Shown here piece by piece: positions 25,027 through 34,031 of a stretch of 64,000 bases of DNA. The notes under the pieces were generated by a model. That model saw only the letters and a program-made list of their open reading frames with translations. It was not told where the DNA came from and searched no databases. Position numbers and translations under genes: made by a program. The stretch spans positions 1 to 64,000 of the forward strand of contig JAVYVJ010000001.1 in NCBI GenBank assembly GCA_038727705.1. The letters run 5' to 3'. How positions within the stretch are numbered: the stretch's first letter is position 1; every line of letters begins with the position of its first letter. The DNA is from Zestosphaera sp. Its GTDB lineage: Archaea > Thermoproteota > Thermoprotei_A > Sulfolobales > NBVN01.

Positions 25027-26304
25027 GTGGTGAGTGTTTTGGGTTCAGGTGTTGCGGATAGGGAATTCGCTCTATCGCCGGTTCCTGTCGTGGCTAGGTT
25101 GTCCCTGATTGCTACCGTGATGCTTTGGGCCAGCCTGACTTTAGATCCGTCAGCCCCGTATTTGGCTTCGTGGTGGGGGTCCTCGTTCCCGTTCACCACG
25201 TTTGTTGTCGGTGTTCTGCTGGCCAACCTCGTCTTAAGCGTCTTCTCAGCCCTCTCCGGTTACATGGCTTCCAGGGAGGGGCTCACCTACGCGTTGACTG
25301 CTGAGAGGGTCTTCGGCTCAGCCGGTGTTGTGGTGCCGTCGCTCTGGGCCGGTGTTGTGTGTGTCGGGTGGTTGGCGTTCTCCATAGGCGTTGTTGCGGA
25401 GGGAATTACCTACACGCTCGGGATCGCCCAGCAGGGTATGTACTACGTGCTCGTAGTCGCCATGACGATGTTCTTCTCGATCACCGCCTACCTTGGCGTG
25501 AAGCACATGGTCAAGCTTGCTTACGTTGGTGTGCCGCTCTTAGCGATTCTGATTGCCGGCGGCGTTGCCTCAAGCGTGTCGAGGTGGGGCGCCCCCAGCC
25601 CGGGAGGGCTCGACGTGAACGTGCTTCCGGTGGTTTTCGGGTCGGTTCTGGGGACGTTCGTCAACGGCTCCATAGTGCTCTCCTTCGACTATCAGAGATT
25701 CTGCAGGAGCTCGCTGGACTCCATCATAACCGCGTTCGTGAACTTCCTCGGGTTCTGGAGCTTCATAATAATACTTTCAGGAATCCCTGCCGCGGTGACT
25801 GGCATGGATCTCTACGGCTCTTACGGGGCGCTTGGGCTGGCCCCGCTCGCCCTAATAACGCTCTTCCTCCTGGCCTGGACGTCGGCGGACAACCAGCTGT
25901 ATTCAGCGTCCCTCTCATGGACTTTAAGCCTGAAGTCCCTTGGCAGGGTTGCTGACAGGAGGAAGGTGGTCATGACGGCGGCCTTCCTGACCGCGGTGCT
26001 GGCGCTCGTTAAGCTGCACTCATTCGCGACGCAGTGGCTCTCCATACTGACTTCAGTCTCCTTGCCGGCCGGCATCGTGCTGTGGACGGACTACTACCTC
26101 AAATCCAGGATGAGGGTTGGTGTGGGTGCCGGGGGCTGGAACCCCTACGCCTTCGCCTCATGGGGTTTAGGCAGCCTGACAATCTACTACCTCAACGTAG
26201 TTGAGGGCCTCTGGTACGGCCTGCTCCTGGGCTTCCTGGCGACCTTCCTGACGTACCTCGCAACCCCTAGGAAGGGGGTTGGGAAAACCCCTGCCACCAG
26301 GTAG
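25027..26304 (+). CDS. NCS1-family permease (nucleobase/allantoin type)
   Basis: A 425-residue membrane protein with about 12 hydrophobic helices, matching the NCS1 (cytosine/purine/uracil/allantoin) transporter family: LSPVPVVARLSLIATVMLWASL at the N-terminus and LAFSIGVVAEGITYTLG, VNGSIVLSFDYQRFCRS, LLAWTSADNQLYSASLSW in the core. Substrate not determinable from sequence. It has its own promoter and no partner enzyme next to it. Confidence 0.85.
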   Translation: MVSVLGSGVADREFALSPVPVVARLSLIATVMLWASLTLDPSAPYLASWWGSSFPFTTFVVGVLLANLVLSVFSALSGYMASREGLTYALTAERVFGSAGVVVPSLWAGVVCVGWLAFSIGVVAEGITYTLGIAQQGMYYVLVVAMTMFFSITAYLGVKHMVKLAYVGVPLLAILIAGGVASSVSRWGAPSPGGLDVNVLPVVFGSVLGTFVNGSIVLSFDYQRFCRSSLDSIITAFVNFLGFWSFIIILSGIPAAVTGMDLYGSYGALGLAPLALITLFLLAWTSADNQLYSASLSWTLSLKSLGRVADRRKVVMTAAFLTAVLALVKLHSFATQWLSILTSVSLPAGIVLWTDYYLKSRMRVGVGAGGWNPYAFASWGLGSLTIYYLNVVEGLWYGLLLGFLATFLTYLATPRKGVGKTPATR

Positions 26305-26414
26305 GATGGGCGACGAGTAACCGCCTGGAAACCGGTTAGGAACGTCTTTTTAGGTGGAAACAGTCAAGTGGCTTGGCCGGATGCCGGTGTTGGATATCTA
26401 CGGTTGTTATAACT

Positions 26415-26449
26415 TGAAAGCCTCGTCCTTTAGGACGGGGAGGAGGTCA
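26415..26449 (+). mobile_element. Solitary IS200/IS605-type terminal hairpin (relic)
   Basis: TGAAAGCCTCGTCCTTTAGG continues into ACGGGGAGGAGGTCA. CCTCGTCC (26421-26428) pairs with GGACGGGG (26433-26440) around a TTTA loop. This is the well-known shape and near-sequence of the right end of archaeal IS200/IS605 elements, which also forms part of the TnpB guide RNA. No transposase gene remains nearby; the hairpin lies between the NCS1 permease and the glycerate kinase gene. A related 20-mer occurs at 56066-56085. Confidence 0.6.
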
Positions 26450-26494
26450 GATGTATTTATGCCTCAGCGCCATATCGTAGTGTGAGGGGGTGTC

Positions 26495-27847
26495 TTGCTC
26501 TCCACGCCCGAGGTTGCAGGACTTGAAGTCACTGGGTGCGAGGGTCTTGCGCGCGACGCTCTCCGGGTAGTTCTGGAGGGCTGGAGGGCTGCGGATCCCT
26601 ACGTAGCCGTGGCGAGGCACGTTAGGGCCGAGGGTCCAGCAGTTGCAGTCGGTGAGAGAACCTATAGACCTGGAGGCGTTCACGTAGTTGGCTTCGGCAA
26701 GGCCTCACCGAGGATGCTCGAGGCTCTATGCAGTGTTTTAGGCAGTAGGGTGGTGGGGGGTATTGTCATAAATCCCGTCGTTGAGGGGGAGTTATGCGGT
26801 GTGGAGGTCCTGAGAGGTGATCACCCGCTGCCGGGGGAGCGAACCCTCCAGTCCTCCATGCGGTTAATCAACTACCTGGAGTCGGCCGTGGGTGAGGATG
26901 ATTTAGTCCTCACACTCATCTCGGGCGGTGGTTCAGCTCTATTCGAGGTCCCTGAGGAGGGGTTGAGCATCGATGATGTAGCCGAGGTCACGAGGCTGCT
27001 GATGGCTAGAGGCGCCGACATATACGAGCTCAACACGGTGAGGAAGCACTTATCGCGGGTTAAGGGCGGTAAGCTCCTCAGGTTTGTTAGGGGTGAGGTC
27101 GCCTCCCTCATAATAAGTGATGTGGTGGGGGACGACCTGAGCGTCGTTGCGTCCGGCCCCACCTATCCGGATCGGACGACCTTCAGGGACGCGTACGAGG
27201 TTATGAGGAGTCGAGGGGTGTATGGGGAGGTTCCAGAGTCGGTTAGGAGGTTAGTGGCGAGGGGTTTAAGCGGTCTGGTTGGGGAGACGCTCAAGCCTGA
27301 CGATCCCCTGTTCCGCAGAGCCTACAACATGATCGTCGCCAGCAACATCGCGTCATTAAGGGTTATGGAGGGTAAGGCGAGGGAGTTGGGGTACAACACA
27401 CTCCTGCTGACGCCCTACCTGACAGGCGAGGCGAGGGAGGTTGGGAAGGTGCTGGCAGGGGTCATCAAGTCCGTCGCAGCCCTGGACACCCCCGTCAGGA
27501 AGCCAGCAGCCCTCATAGCGGGGGGCGAGACTACGGTCACGGTGAGGGGGGACGGGGTTGGCGGGAGGAACCAGGAGCTGTGCCTCTCCCTAACCATCGA
27601 AATCAGGGATGTGGGGGGAGCCGTCGCGTTATGCGTCGGCAGCGACGGGATGGACGGCGTGAGCCCCGCTGCAGGCGCCATCACGAGCTCGAAGGTCTTC
27701 GGGAAAGCCCTGGAGTCAGGGCTGGATCCGTTAACCCACCTCAGGAACAACGACAGCTACACATTCTTCAGGAAGTTAGGGTTGGCAGTACTCACAGGCT
27801 ACACGGGGACGAACGTCAACGACTTCTTCATTGCTCTAATCAGCTGA
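26495..27847 (+). CDS. gckA: Glycerate 2-kinase (GckA/MOFRL type)
   Basis: A 450-residue kinase that phosphorylates D-glycerate, feeding 2-phosphoglycerate into glycolysis. Family blocks: GVHVVGFGKASPRMLEAL, VLRGDHPLPGERTLQSS, LISGGGSALFEVPEEG, VRKHLSRVKGGKLL, VVASGPTYPD and the C-terminal MOFRL domain (GGETTVTVRGDGVGGRNQEL, GSDGMDGVSPAAGAI). Start TTG 26495 after gtgagggggtg. Possibly part of a branched non-phosphorylating sugar pathway; that is inference. Confidence 0.92.
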   Translation: MLSTPEVAGLEVTGCEGLARDALRVVLEGWRAADPYVAVARHVRAEGPAVAVGERTYRPGGVHVVGFGKASPRMLEALCSVLGSRVVGGIVINPVVEGELCGVEVLRGDHPLPGERTLQSSMRLINYLESAVGEDDLVLTLISGGGSALFEVPEEGLSIDDVAEVTRLLMARGADIYELNTVRKHLSRVKGGKLLRFVRGEVASLIISDVVGDDLSVVASGPTYPDRTTFRDAYEVMRSRGVYGEVPESVRRLVARGLSGLVGETLKPDDPLFRRAYNMIVASNIASLRVMEGKARELGYNTLLLTPYLTGEAREVGKVLAGVIKSVAALDTPVRKPAALIAGGETTVTVRGDGVGGRNQELCLSLTIEIRDVGGAVALCVGSDGMDGVSPAAGAITSSKVFGKALESGLDPLTHLRNNDSYTFFRKLGLAVLTGYTGTNVNDFFIALIS

Positions 27848-28007
27848 TTCCAACGCCCAGTTCCCTCAAATCCGTTTCAACCGCACTAGTAGTTAGGCTG
27901 GGCACTGCGCTGGGCCGTACGTGGTGGGTCGACATCCTGACCTGATTTCCTTAATTACCTTAACCAGGGTCGAGGGATTGTTAAGGAATGAGAACCGTTT
28001 GGCTAAG

Positions 28008-28018
28008 ATTTTTAAATT
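28008..28018 (+). promoter_or_regulatory. TATA box for KaiC-like gene
   Basis: atttttaaatt is centred at 28013, so transcription should start near 28039, only seven bases before the in-frame ATA at 28046 that I take as the probable start codon of the downstream gene. Confidence 0.5.
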
Positions 28019-28045
28019 CAGAATGGAACTCTATTATTAGAGGCG

Positions 28046-29452
28046 ATATCGCTGGAGCCTTTCATCCTAGGTATTGAGGCTTTAGATAAGCTCCTCGGGA
28101 ACTTTATAGTGCCTCCGTACGTCATGATTGTGGCCGGCCACCCGGGTTCCGGTAAGACTACGCTAGCCTCAACTATCTGCTACCACAACGCCTTAAGGGG
28201 TCATAAGTGCATCTACATCTCCTTCCAGGAGGATAAGGAGAAGCTCTTCACGTTCATGGGTAGGTTGGGCTTGGACTTAAGGGGTGTAGAGGCTAAGGGC
28301 CTCTTCAAGTTCATCAGGATCCCGGTGACGCTCGACATGGAGTCTTCAGTCGAGATGCTGAAGCTCATCGGCATGGAGGGCTACGACATAGTGGTGGTTG
28401 ACTCCATTAACGCGTTGCTAGCTTCCGTAGGGGATGACGCCGCTAAGAGGGCCTGGCTTCAGAACTACTTCTACAACCTGCCCCAAGTGACGAACGGTCT
28501 GGGGGTACTCATCGCGGAGGTACCCTACGGGCAGGAGGGGGTTCAGTTAGGGGGGATAGAGTTCGTCGCCGACGCGATTCTCGTGATGAAGCATCGGATT
28601 GAGGACGAGTTCCTCGTGAGGCTCCTCGAAGTCAGGAAGGTCAGGGGCGCGCCGGCGTCGCTGGCTGAAGTGCCGTTCACGATAAGTGGGGGCAGGGGCA
28701 TTGAGGTCATGGTACCGCCCGTGCTTGAGGACGTAGCGCTTGAGAGCGGGGAGGCGAGGGTGACGTGTGATGTACTCAGGAAGACTCTTAACCATCTGCA
28801 CAGAGGGCAAGTGGTGAACTTCGTGCACCCGCCTGACTCAGACCACCCGGAGCTGCTGACGCTCCTCCTCAGCATAGCAGTGGAGAACGGCATGAGGGTG
28901 CTGATCATAAGCTATAGATACACTAAAGAAGTGTTGAAGGAATCCATCGTGAGGACGCTCACAGCGCACGGCATTGATTCGAAGACTGCTGAAGAGATAG
29001 TGAACAGGTATGTGGTGTTCAGAGGGATTAACCCCTTCTCCTACAACGAGACCCAGTTAGTCGCAAAGGAACTGGAGCTGGTTGACAGCGCGGACGCCGA
29101 CATTGTAGTGTTCCACAGCGTGTGCCTGGTGAGGCATTTGACAGACATAGCCAAACACGTCAAGGACCTGTACAACCAGATGAACTACCTGAGGAACCGC
29201 GGCAAGCTCGTGGCCCGCATAGGGGCGTTCACAGACGACCTGACATACAGACTCGAATCAAGAGTCGCGGATGCAGTGATGAGATTCGAGCATGAAGGCG
29301 GCAACGTAGGGAAGATAGGTTACAAGGCATTCATCTCGAGGAGAAACAGGAAGCCCTGCATAGTAACGCAGAATGAAATGGAGGAATGTTTCGCAGAGGC
29401 CGTCAAGTCTATTAAGGCTAAACTCCTCGAGGGTAAGGTGTCCAAGCAATAG
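28046..29452 (+). CDS. KaiC-like RecA-family ATPase, probable ATA or CTG start
   Basis: A two-part RecA-superfamily ATPase: P-loop GHPGSGKTT, Walker B DIVVVDSINALL, then a second degenerate domain (VNFVHPPDSDHPELLTLLL, MRVLIISY). The first canonical start is GTG 28109, but in-frame codons before it encode EPFILGIEALDKLLGNFIVPP, which is exactly the conserved KaiC opening (TGxxxLDxLLGGGIP). The frame between the stop at 28013 and 28109 has no ATG, GTG or TTG. With transcription starting near 28039, ATA 28046 (or CTG 28052) is the likely initiator. Without the extension the protein begins nine residues before the P-loop. Cellular role unknown. Confidence 0.75.
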   Translation: MSLEPFILGIEALDKLLGNFIVPPYVMIVAGHPGSGKTTLASTICYHNALRGHKCIYISFQEDKEKLFTFMGRLGLDLRGVEAKGLFKFIRIPVTLDMESSVEMLKLIGMEGYDIVVVDSINALLASVGDDAAKRAWLQNYFYNLPQVTNGLGVLIAEVPYGQEGVQLGGIEFVADAILVMKHRIEDEFLVRLLEVRKVRGAPASLAEVPFTISGGRGIEVMVPPVLEDVALESGEARVTCDVLRKTLNHLHRGQVVNFVHPPDSDHPELLTLLLSIAVENGMRVLIISYRYTKEVLKESIVRTLTAHGIDSKTAEEIVNRYVVFRGINPFSYNETQLVAKELELVDSADADIVVFHSVCLVRHLTDIAKHVKDLYNQMNYLRNRGKLVARIGAFTDDLTYRLESRVADAVMRFEHEGGNVGKIGYKAFISRRNRKPCIVTQNEMEECFAEAVKSIKAKLLEGKVSKQ

Positions 29453-29523
29453 ATAGGGACAACGTGCTAAAGGACGGCTACAGCATCCGATTCCCTCCAC
29501 GACCCTGAAGGGCAGGACTTATC

Positions 29524-31347
29524 CTAAAGGGATTCGGGAGGGGCTGGTGTGGAGGTAGGCTGGGATATCGAACTCCTATGAAAGCCCAGCCCCCTCAGCA
29601 GAACCCTTCCGGGGCGGGCGCCCGTGAGCTTGCCGTTCTCAACCGCTACCACGCCGTTGACTATTACGTACTTCACCCCTCCTGGGGGTTGTCTGGGGTC
29701 GCCCTCATCCGGGTGGTTCAGCTCTTCAAGTCTGAACACTACTATGTCGGCGTAGTGGCCCGGCCTGATGAGACCCCTCCTCTCTAGACCCATCCTGCTG
29801 GCTTGGATGCTCGTTATCTTCATGACGGCCTCCTCTATGGTCAGTAGCCTCCTATCTAGGACGAACCTCTTGATGAACCGCGGGAAGCAGCCGTACGTGT
29901 TGGGATGCGGCAGGTAGTGTGGTGGGGCCTTCATGCCCCACTTCATGCCTAGGAGGAACGTGTCCGTGACTACTGCTGAGAGCCTGTGCTTCACGAGCTC
30001 CTCCAGTGCGGCCTCGTGGATCTCCAGCATCCTCGTAACCTCGACCTCCGTCGCGGGGTCTTGCGTCAGGATCTCCAGCACGGAGTCGATTATGTCCTTA
30101 CCCAGTTTTTTGGAGGCGTCGTCCAGGGTTAGGCCCGCAATGCCTGGAACCCCACTCTTCAATATGATTATGTACTTGGCCTGCTCGGCCAGCAGGGGTG
30201 GGTTGAGTGAATACACCTTCCCTTCAAGTATGCTTTTCCTAACCTCCTCCCTGTAGTCCCGGGCTTTCAGCAGATGCCCCAGCCTATCCAGGCTCCCTGC
30301 CTCGCGGAGCCACGGGGCTAGGAGTGACGCGAGGTAGCGTATCTTGAACACACCCCCGGTCTCAGTTGGGATCACGTCGAAGCCCACGTCAAGCCCGGAC
30401 TCGCGGGCCCTCTCAATCACCTTCACCGTCTCGCGCGCGGCAACCCTCCAAACCTCATCGTTGTCTGGGTAGACTGTGTAACCTGGCAGTAGGTGTGAGA
30501 CCTCAACCCTCACACCGGCCCTCCTACCGATCTCCACGGCTTCCTGAACCCCCTCGATCTTCCGCGGCAGGCCTCCTGAGGAGGCCTTCCGGATCCCGGT
30601 CCTCCTCCAGTGTGTGGAGTACACGCCCCCGTACCTGGCGACTACCGTGGCGAGCTCGACGATCTCGTCGGTGTCGGCGTGCGCCCCCGGCTCGTAGTCC
30701 AGGCCTGTGGAGAGTCCTATGGCCCCCGCCTCCATGGCTTCCTCAACGAGCCTCTTCATCTCCTCGACCTCCTCCCGGGTGGCCTTCCTCCTGTAGTCCC
30801 TGCCCATGACCTGCGCCCTAACCGTGTTGTGCCCTACGTGGACGGCCAGGTTCACCCCTATGCCCACGCCCTTAAGTACCTCCACGTACTCGCGGAAGCT
30901 ACCCCACCTAACATCTAGGCCTAACTCCTCCTTCAGGAGGGGTTTGACCTCCTCCAGCGGGAGGACGACGGAGTCCGGATAGTACTTGTACGGGTGGAGC
31001 TTTAGGAAGACGTCCTCATCCCAGAAGCTCCAGAGCCACCATCCATGGAGAGGGGCTGGGGAGTACCCGCAATTACCCCCTACGCCCGTAGTTATTCCCT
31101 GGAGTAGTGCGCTCTCAGCCGACGGATGCATGAGCACCGTCTCATCGAAGTGGCTGTGCACATCTATAAACCCCGGTGCTGCGTAGAGCCCTGCAGCGTC
31201 TATAACCCTCTCAGCATCTAGGCCGCGGCACTCCTCCCCCCTACCTACGAAGGCTATTCTGTCGCCCTCCACAACCACGCATCCCCTGAAGGGGGGTTCC
31301 CCAGAACCGTCTACGACCGTGCACCCGCTTATGAGTATTGAGTTCAT
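29524..31347 (-). CDS. N-acyl-D-amino-acid deacylase-like amidohydrolase
   Basis: A 607-residue amidohydrolase-superfamily enzyme: VDGSGEPPFRGCVVVEGDRIAFVG, APGFIDVHSHFDE (metal-binding HxH), ITTGVGGNCGYSPAP (the NCG motif typical of D-aminoacylases), AIGLSTGLDYEPG, STHWRRTG, VEVSHLLPG and the C-terminal HYADIVVF. Such enzymes release D-amino acids from N-acyl forms and would fit with peptide import. Length exceeds bacterial homologues (about 500) by a C-terminal tail and inserts. Start ATG 31347. Confidence 0.88.
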   Translation of the reverse strand: MNSILISGCTVVDGSGEPPFRGCVVVEGDRIAFVGRGEECRGLDAERVIDAAGLYAAPGFIDVHSHFDETVLMHPSAESALLQGITTGVGGNCGYSPAPLHGWWLWSFWDEDVFLKLHPYKYYPDSVVLPLEEVKPLLKEELGLDVRWGSFREYVEVLKGVGIGVNLAVHVGHNTVRAQVMGRDYRRKATREEVEEMKRLVEEAMEAGAIGLSTGLDYEPGAHADTDEIVELATVVARYGGVYSTHWRRTGIRKASSGGLPRKIEGVQEAVEIGRRAGVRVEVSHLLPGYTVYPDNDEVWRVAARETVKVIERARESGLDVGFDVIPTETGGVFKIRYLASLLAPWLREAGSLDRLGHLLKARDYREEVRKSILEGKVYSLNPPLLAEQAKYIIILKSGVPGIAGLTLDDASKKLGKDIIDSVLEILTQDPATEVEVTRMLEIHEAALEELVKHRLSAVVTDTFLLGMKWGMKAPPHYLPHPNTYGCFPRFIKRFVLDRRLLTIEEAVMKITSIQASRMGLERRGLIRPGHYADIVVFRLEELNHPDEGDPRQPPGGVKYVIVNGVVAVENGKLTGARPGRVLLRGLGFHRSSISQPTSTPAPPESL

Positions 31348-31476
31348 GCCGTAACGCCCGGGCTATATATATCGGGGGCGCAAATATAAAACCACGCCCT
31401 AATTAAGGGTGGGTGAATACACAAAACCCTCCCCACCTACCGGCCCTACGTCTTCAGTGTGTTGGGGTGGCTGAAG

Positions 31477-31515
31477 CTTTATAAGGGTGCACTAATTTAT
31501 ATTAAGGGTGCACTA
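31477..31515 (+). promoter_or_regulatory. cbiM promoter with two copies of TAAGGGTGCACTA
   Basis: The 13-mer TAAGGGTGCACTA occurs at 31482-31494 and 31503-31515, exactly 21 bp apart, that is two helical turns. The first copy overlaps the TATA box CTTTATAAG (31477-31485); the second covers the predicted transcript start (about 31506) and ends two bases before the ATG. The core GTGCAC is itself palindromic. This is the geometry of an operator for a metal-responsive repressor; the regulator is not identified. Confidence 0.55.
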
Positions 31516-31517
31516 GC

Positions 31518-32132
31518 ATGCACGTGCCGGACGGGTACCTCTCCCCAGCGGTCGCGGGGGCTTCGCTGGCCGTGGTGCTGGCGGTTCTGCTCCTCTCGGT
31601 ACGCACGGTCTCAAGGGGTGGGGTGCTGGACAGGGAGAGAATGTCGCTCTTCACGACGCTGAGCGCCAGCATTTTCGTGGCTCAGATGCTGGCGTGGCCG
31701 ATACCCGGAGGCACTAGCCTTCACTTGGTCGGCGGGGCTTTAGCGGGCATCATGCTGGGTCCTTGGTTGGGCACGCTCTCCATGTCCTTAGTGCTCCTGG
31801 TGCAGACTTTTGTTTTTCACGACGGCGGGATAACTTCAATCGGCGCTAACGTGCTGAACATGGGCGTCATAGCCGTCCTCGCGGGCTACGTAGCGTTTAA
31901 GGCGGTTATGAAGCTCGGTCGGAGGGCTTGGTTGGCGGGGTTCGTCGCTGGTTGGCTTAGCTTGGCGCTCGCCGGGCTTGCGTGCGGGGTTGAGTTGAGC
32001 GTCTCTTGGGGTTCAATCCTGCCGACGTACATTATGATGTTCTGGCACGCAGTTCTCGGGCTCGTCGAGGGGGTTATAACGGGCTCTGTGGTCAGCTACC
32101 TACGCCTCAAGTCGCCTGGGATTGTGGGGTGA
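31518..32132 (+). CDS. cbiM: Cobalt/nickel ECF importer S-component CbiM
   Basis: A 204-residue membrane protein with the invariant N-terminal metal-binding MHVPDGYLSP (the amino terminus and His2 coordinate Co/Ni), about six helices, and HLVGGALAGIMLGPWLGTL. First gene of an importer operon cbiM-pdgle-cbiQ-cbiO. Whether it carries Co or Ni cannot be told. ATG 31518 is fixed by the need for His at position 2. Confidence 0.95.
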   Translation: MHVPDGYLSPAVAGASLAVVLAVLLLSVRTVSRGGVLDRERMSLFTTLSASIFVAQMLAWPIPGGTSLHLVGGALAGIMLGPWLGTLSMSLVLLVQTFVFHDGGITSIGANVLNMGVIAVLAGYVAFKAVMKLGRRAWLAGFVAGWLSLALAGLACGVELSVSWGSILPTYIMMFWHAVLGLVEGVITGSVVSYLRLKSPGIVG

Positions 32133-32134
32133 TC

Positions 32135-32416
32135 GTGACGCTCTCGCGTAAGTCGCTCATCATGTTGGCGGTTCTCCTCCTCGCCAGCCCTGTCTTCGGG
32201 GTTATCCTAGCTGAAGAGCTGAGCTACCGTGAGCCGCTGGACTTAGTGGCTGAGGAGCTCGGGTTGAGTGAGGCTGGGGTCGAGTGGACGCCGTTTAGGG
32301 ATTACGCAGTCCCCGGAGTCCCTAAGGCGGTGGGGTACGTGATTGCCGGGGTTCTAGGCACTGCGGTGATCGTGCTTACATGCTACATTCTGAGGAAGGC
32401 GCTGAGGGTTGGGTGA
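32135..32416 (+). CDS. PDGLE-domain protein, CbiN-like accessory of the importer
   Basis: A 93-residue protein with an N-terminal helix or signal anchor (SLIMLAVLLLASPVFGVILA), the PDGLE-type motif (AGVEWTPFRDYAVPGVPKAVGYVIAG) and a C-terminal membrane helix. In many nickel/cobalt ECF systems this takes the place of CbiN. Start GTG 32135 or GTG 32129; the latter overlaps the cbiM stop. The long upstream frame starting at 32006 is a shadow of cbiM. Confidence 0.8.
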   Translation: MTLSRKSLIMLAVLLLASPVFGVILAEELSYREPLDLVAEELGLSEAGVEWTPFRDYAVPGVPKAVGYVIAGVLGTAVIVLTCYILRKALRVG

Positions 32417-33173
32417 GGGCTTGAGCACCGGGATAATCAGGAAGTTCTTCGAGTCGGCTTCAGAGGTGCTTGACGTTGTGGGTATGCAGGGAGGCGGTGA
32501 GGCCACACACGCCTTCATGTTAGCATCGCTCGCGATCATCGTCTTGACTTCATTCACGTCGAGCTGGTGCGTCGTGTTTCTCACGTTCATCGCCTCAACC
32601 ACCTTGTTGCTCGCCACGAACAACTTGAGGAAGCACTTAAGGAGGGCTGCGTCAGCGCTTGTGTACGTACTGGCGTTCTCCCTAGTAGCTCTATCGCGCA
32701 TTCTTTTTGAAGGCTCCGCACCCCTCTACCTGCTTTACGTGCTGAGGGCCACGAGCGCGGCGAGCTTCCTGCTGGCGATGACGGCCGTCCTTGGATGGAA
32801 GGGGTTGGCTGACTTCCTCAGCAAGCTTAGGCTAGGTGGAATCGCGTTAACTTTGGTTGTGTGTGTTGGGTTGATCCCGACGCTGCTGAGGGACGCCTCC
32901 AGGGCGTTGTTGGGCAGGGAGGCACGCATCCTGAGGAGGCCAGGACTTAAGGACCTACCTGCGTACGCTGCGGTGGTCGGCGACCTGCTCGTAAGAGGTA
33001 GTGAGAGGGGTGGGAGAACGCTCTTGGCCTTGAACGCCAGAACGCTCACCGCAGCGTACGGAGCGTCAAGTCAAGGCGGGCGGTGGGGGATCACGAAGCT
33101 CGACGCGCTCGCGCTGCTCATAGCCCTTGCTGAGGCACTCATTCATGTTGCGGGGGACGTCACGCCTTGGTAG
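32409..33173 (+). CDS. cbiQ: ECF importer transmembrane component CbiQ/EcfT
   Basis: A 254-residue membrane protein with several hydrophobic helices and the C-terminal cytoplasmic coupling region characteristic of EcfT (DLLVRGSERGGRTLLALNART). Fits the third position of the operon. Start TTG 32409, or TTG 32421 which has GGTGAG close upstream. Overlaps the ATPase gene by seven bases. Confidence 0.85.
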   Translation: MGEGLSTGIIRKFFESASEVLDVVGMQGGGEATHAFMLASLAIIVLTSFTSSWCVVFLTFIASTTLLLATNNLRKHLRRAASALVYVLAFSLVALSRILFEGSAPLYLLYVLRATSAASFLLAMTAVLGWKGLADFLSKLRLGGIALTLVVCVGLIPTLLRDASRALLGREARILRRPGLKDLPAYAAVVGDLLVRGSERGGRTLLALNARTLTAAYGASSQGGRWGITKLDALALLIALAEALIHVAGDVTPW

Positions 33174-33826
33174 CTAGACTTCAGTTGAGGGGTGTGTGGT
33201 TCAGGTACTCCAGGAACGAGGACTACGTCCTCAGGGGCGTTGACCTGGAGTTACGGGATTCCGAACTAGCGGTCATAACGGGGCCTAACGGATCCGGTAA
33301 AACCACCCTAATCCTCGTGGCCGCGGGGCTCCTGAAGCCCGAAGCCGGTGAGGTCCTGCTTGACGGGAGGTCAATATATGATCAACTACCGCTGGCTAGG
33401 AGGAGGATCGGCGTGACCTTCCAGAACCCTGATGACCAGTTCTTCAACGCTACGGTGTACGACGAAATCGCGTTCGCACTGAGACAGCTCGAGGGCGATG
33501 AGGGGGTGATTAGAGAGCGAGTCGCGGAAGTCGCACGCAGGTTGAGAGTGGAGCACCTACTGAGTAGACCGCCGTACAGGCTAAGCGGTGGGGAGAAGAC
33601 TAAGGTCGCGTTGGCCGCTGTGCTGATCTACAATCCGGAAATACTCCTCCTAGACGAGCCGACAGCCTACCTCACAAGAGAAAGCAAGGAGGAAGTACTC
33701 AGGGCGCTGAAGGATCTAAAGTGCTTGGGGAGGGCCGTGGCGATAACGACGAACGACCCTGAGGTAGCTAGACTCCCCGCAGACAAAACCTACACGCTAG
33801 CGAACGGCATGCTTTACCAAGCTTGA
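33167..33826 (+). CDS. cbiO: ECF importer ATPase CbiO
   Basis: A 219-residue ABC ATPase: Walker A GPNGSGKTT, Q-loop FQNPDDQFFNATVYDEIAF (the cobalt-importer signature), signature LSGGEKTKV, Walker B ILLLDEPTAYL. A single ATPase implies a homodimer motor. Start TTG 33167. Last gene of the importer operon. Confidence 0.93.
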   Translation: MVARLQLRGVWFRYSRNEDYVLRGVDLELRDSELAVITGPNGSGKTTLILVAAGLLKPEAGEVLLDGRSIYDQLPLARRRIGVTFQNPDDQFFNATVYDEIAFALRQLEGDEGVIRERVAEVARRLRVEHLLSRPPYRLSGGEKTKVALAAVLIYNPEILLLDEPTAYLTRESKEEVLRALKDLKCLGRAVAITTNDPEVARLPADKTYTLANGMLYQA

Positions 33827-33925
33827 GAAGAGTGTGGTCAATCATGTTCTGTAGTTTTAACGGTGCGGTCCGTTACAGCCTGTAGCCTGCCTGGATACGA
33901 GACACCCGGTCGCGTGGGTAATCAG

Positions 33926-33936
33926 GTTTTATTATC
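33926..33936 (+). promoter_or_regulatory. TATA box of tRNA-Arg
   Basis: GTTTTATTATC is centred at 33931, 26 bp before the first base of the tRNA, the normal position for an archaeal tRNA promoter. Confidence 0.6.
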
Positions 33937-33956
33937 TATGGTTGTATGTTTATTCG

Positions 33957-34031
33957 GGGCCCGTGGCCTAGCCAGGATAAGGCGCCGGCCTGCGGAGCCG
34001 GAGACCCCGGGTTCAAATCCCGGCGGGCCCG
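33957..34031 (+). tRNA. tRNA-Arg (anticodon GCG)
   Basis: Complete cloverleaf: acceptor GGGCCCG with CGGGCCC, D arm GCCT...AGGC, anticodon stem CCGGC/GCCGG with loop CTGCGGA (anticodon GCG at 33991-33993), T arm CCGGG TTCAAAT CCCGG, discriminator G at 34031. The bases after it read ca, so CCA is not encoded. No intron. Confidence 0.96.

Noticed and set aside
30366-30809. 147-residue frame opposite the D-aminoacylase gene.
   Set aside because: Arg/Pro/Ser-rich composition typical of an antisense shadow in GC-rich coding DNA.
32006-32134. Longer frame for the PDGLE protein.
   Set aside because: It overlaps cbiM in another frame and has no family similarity.
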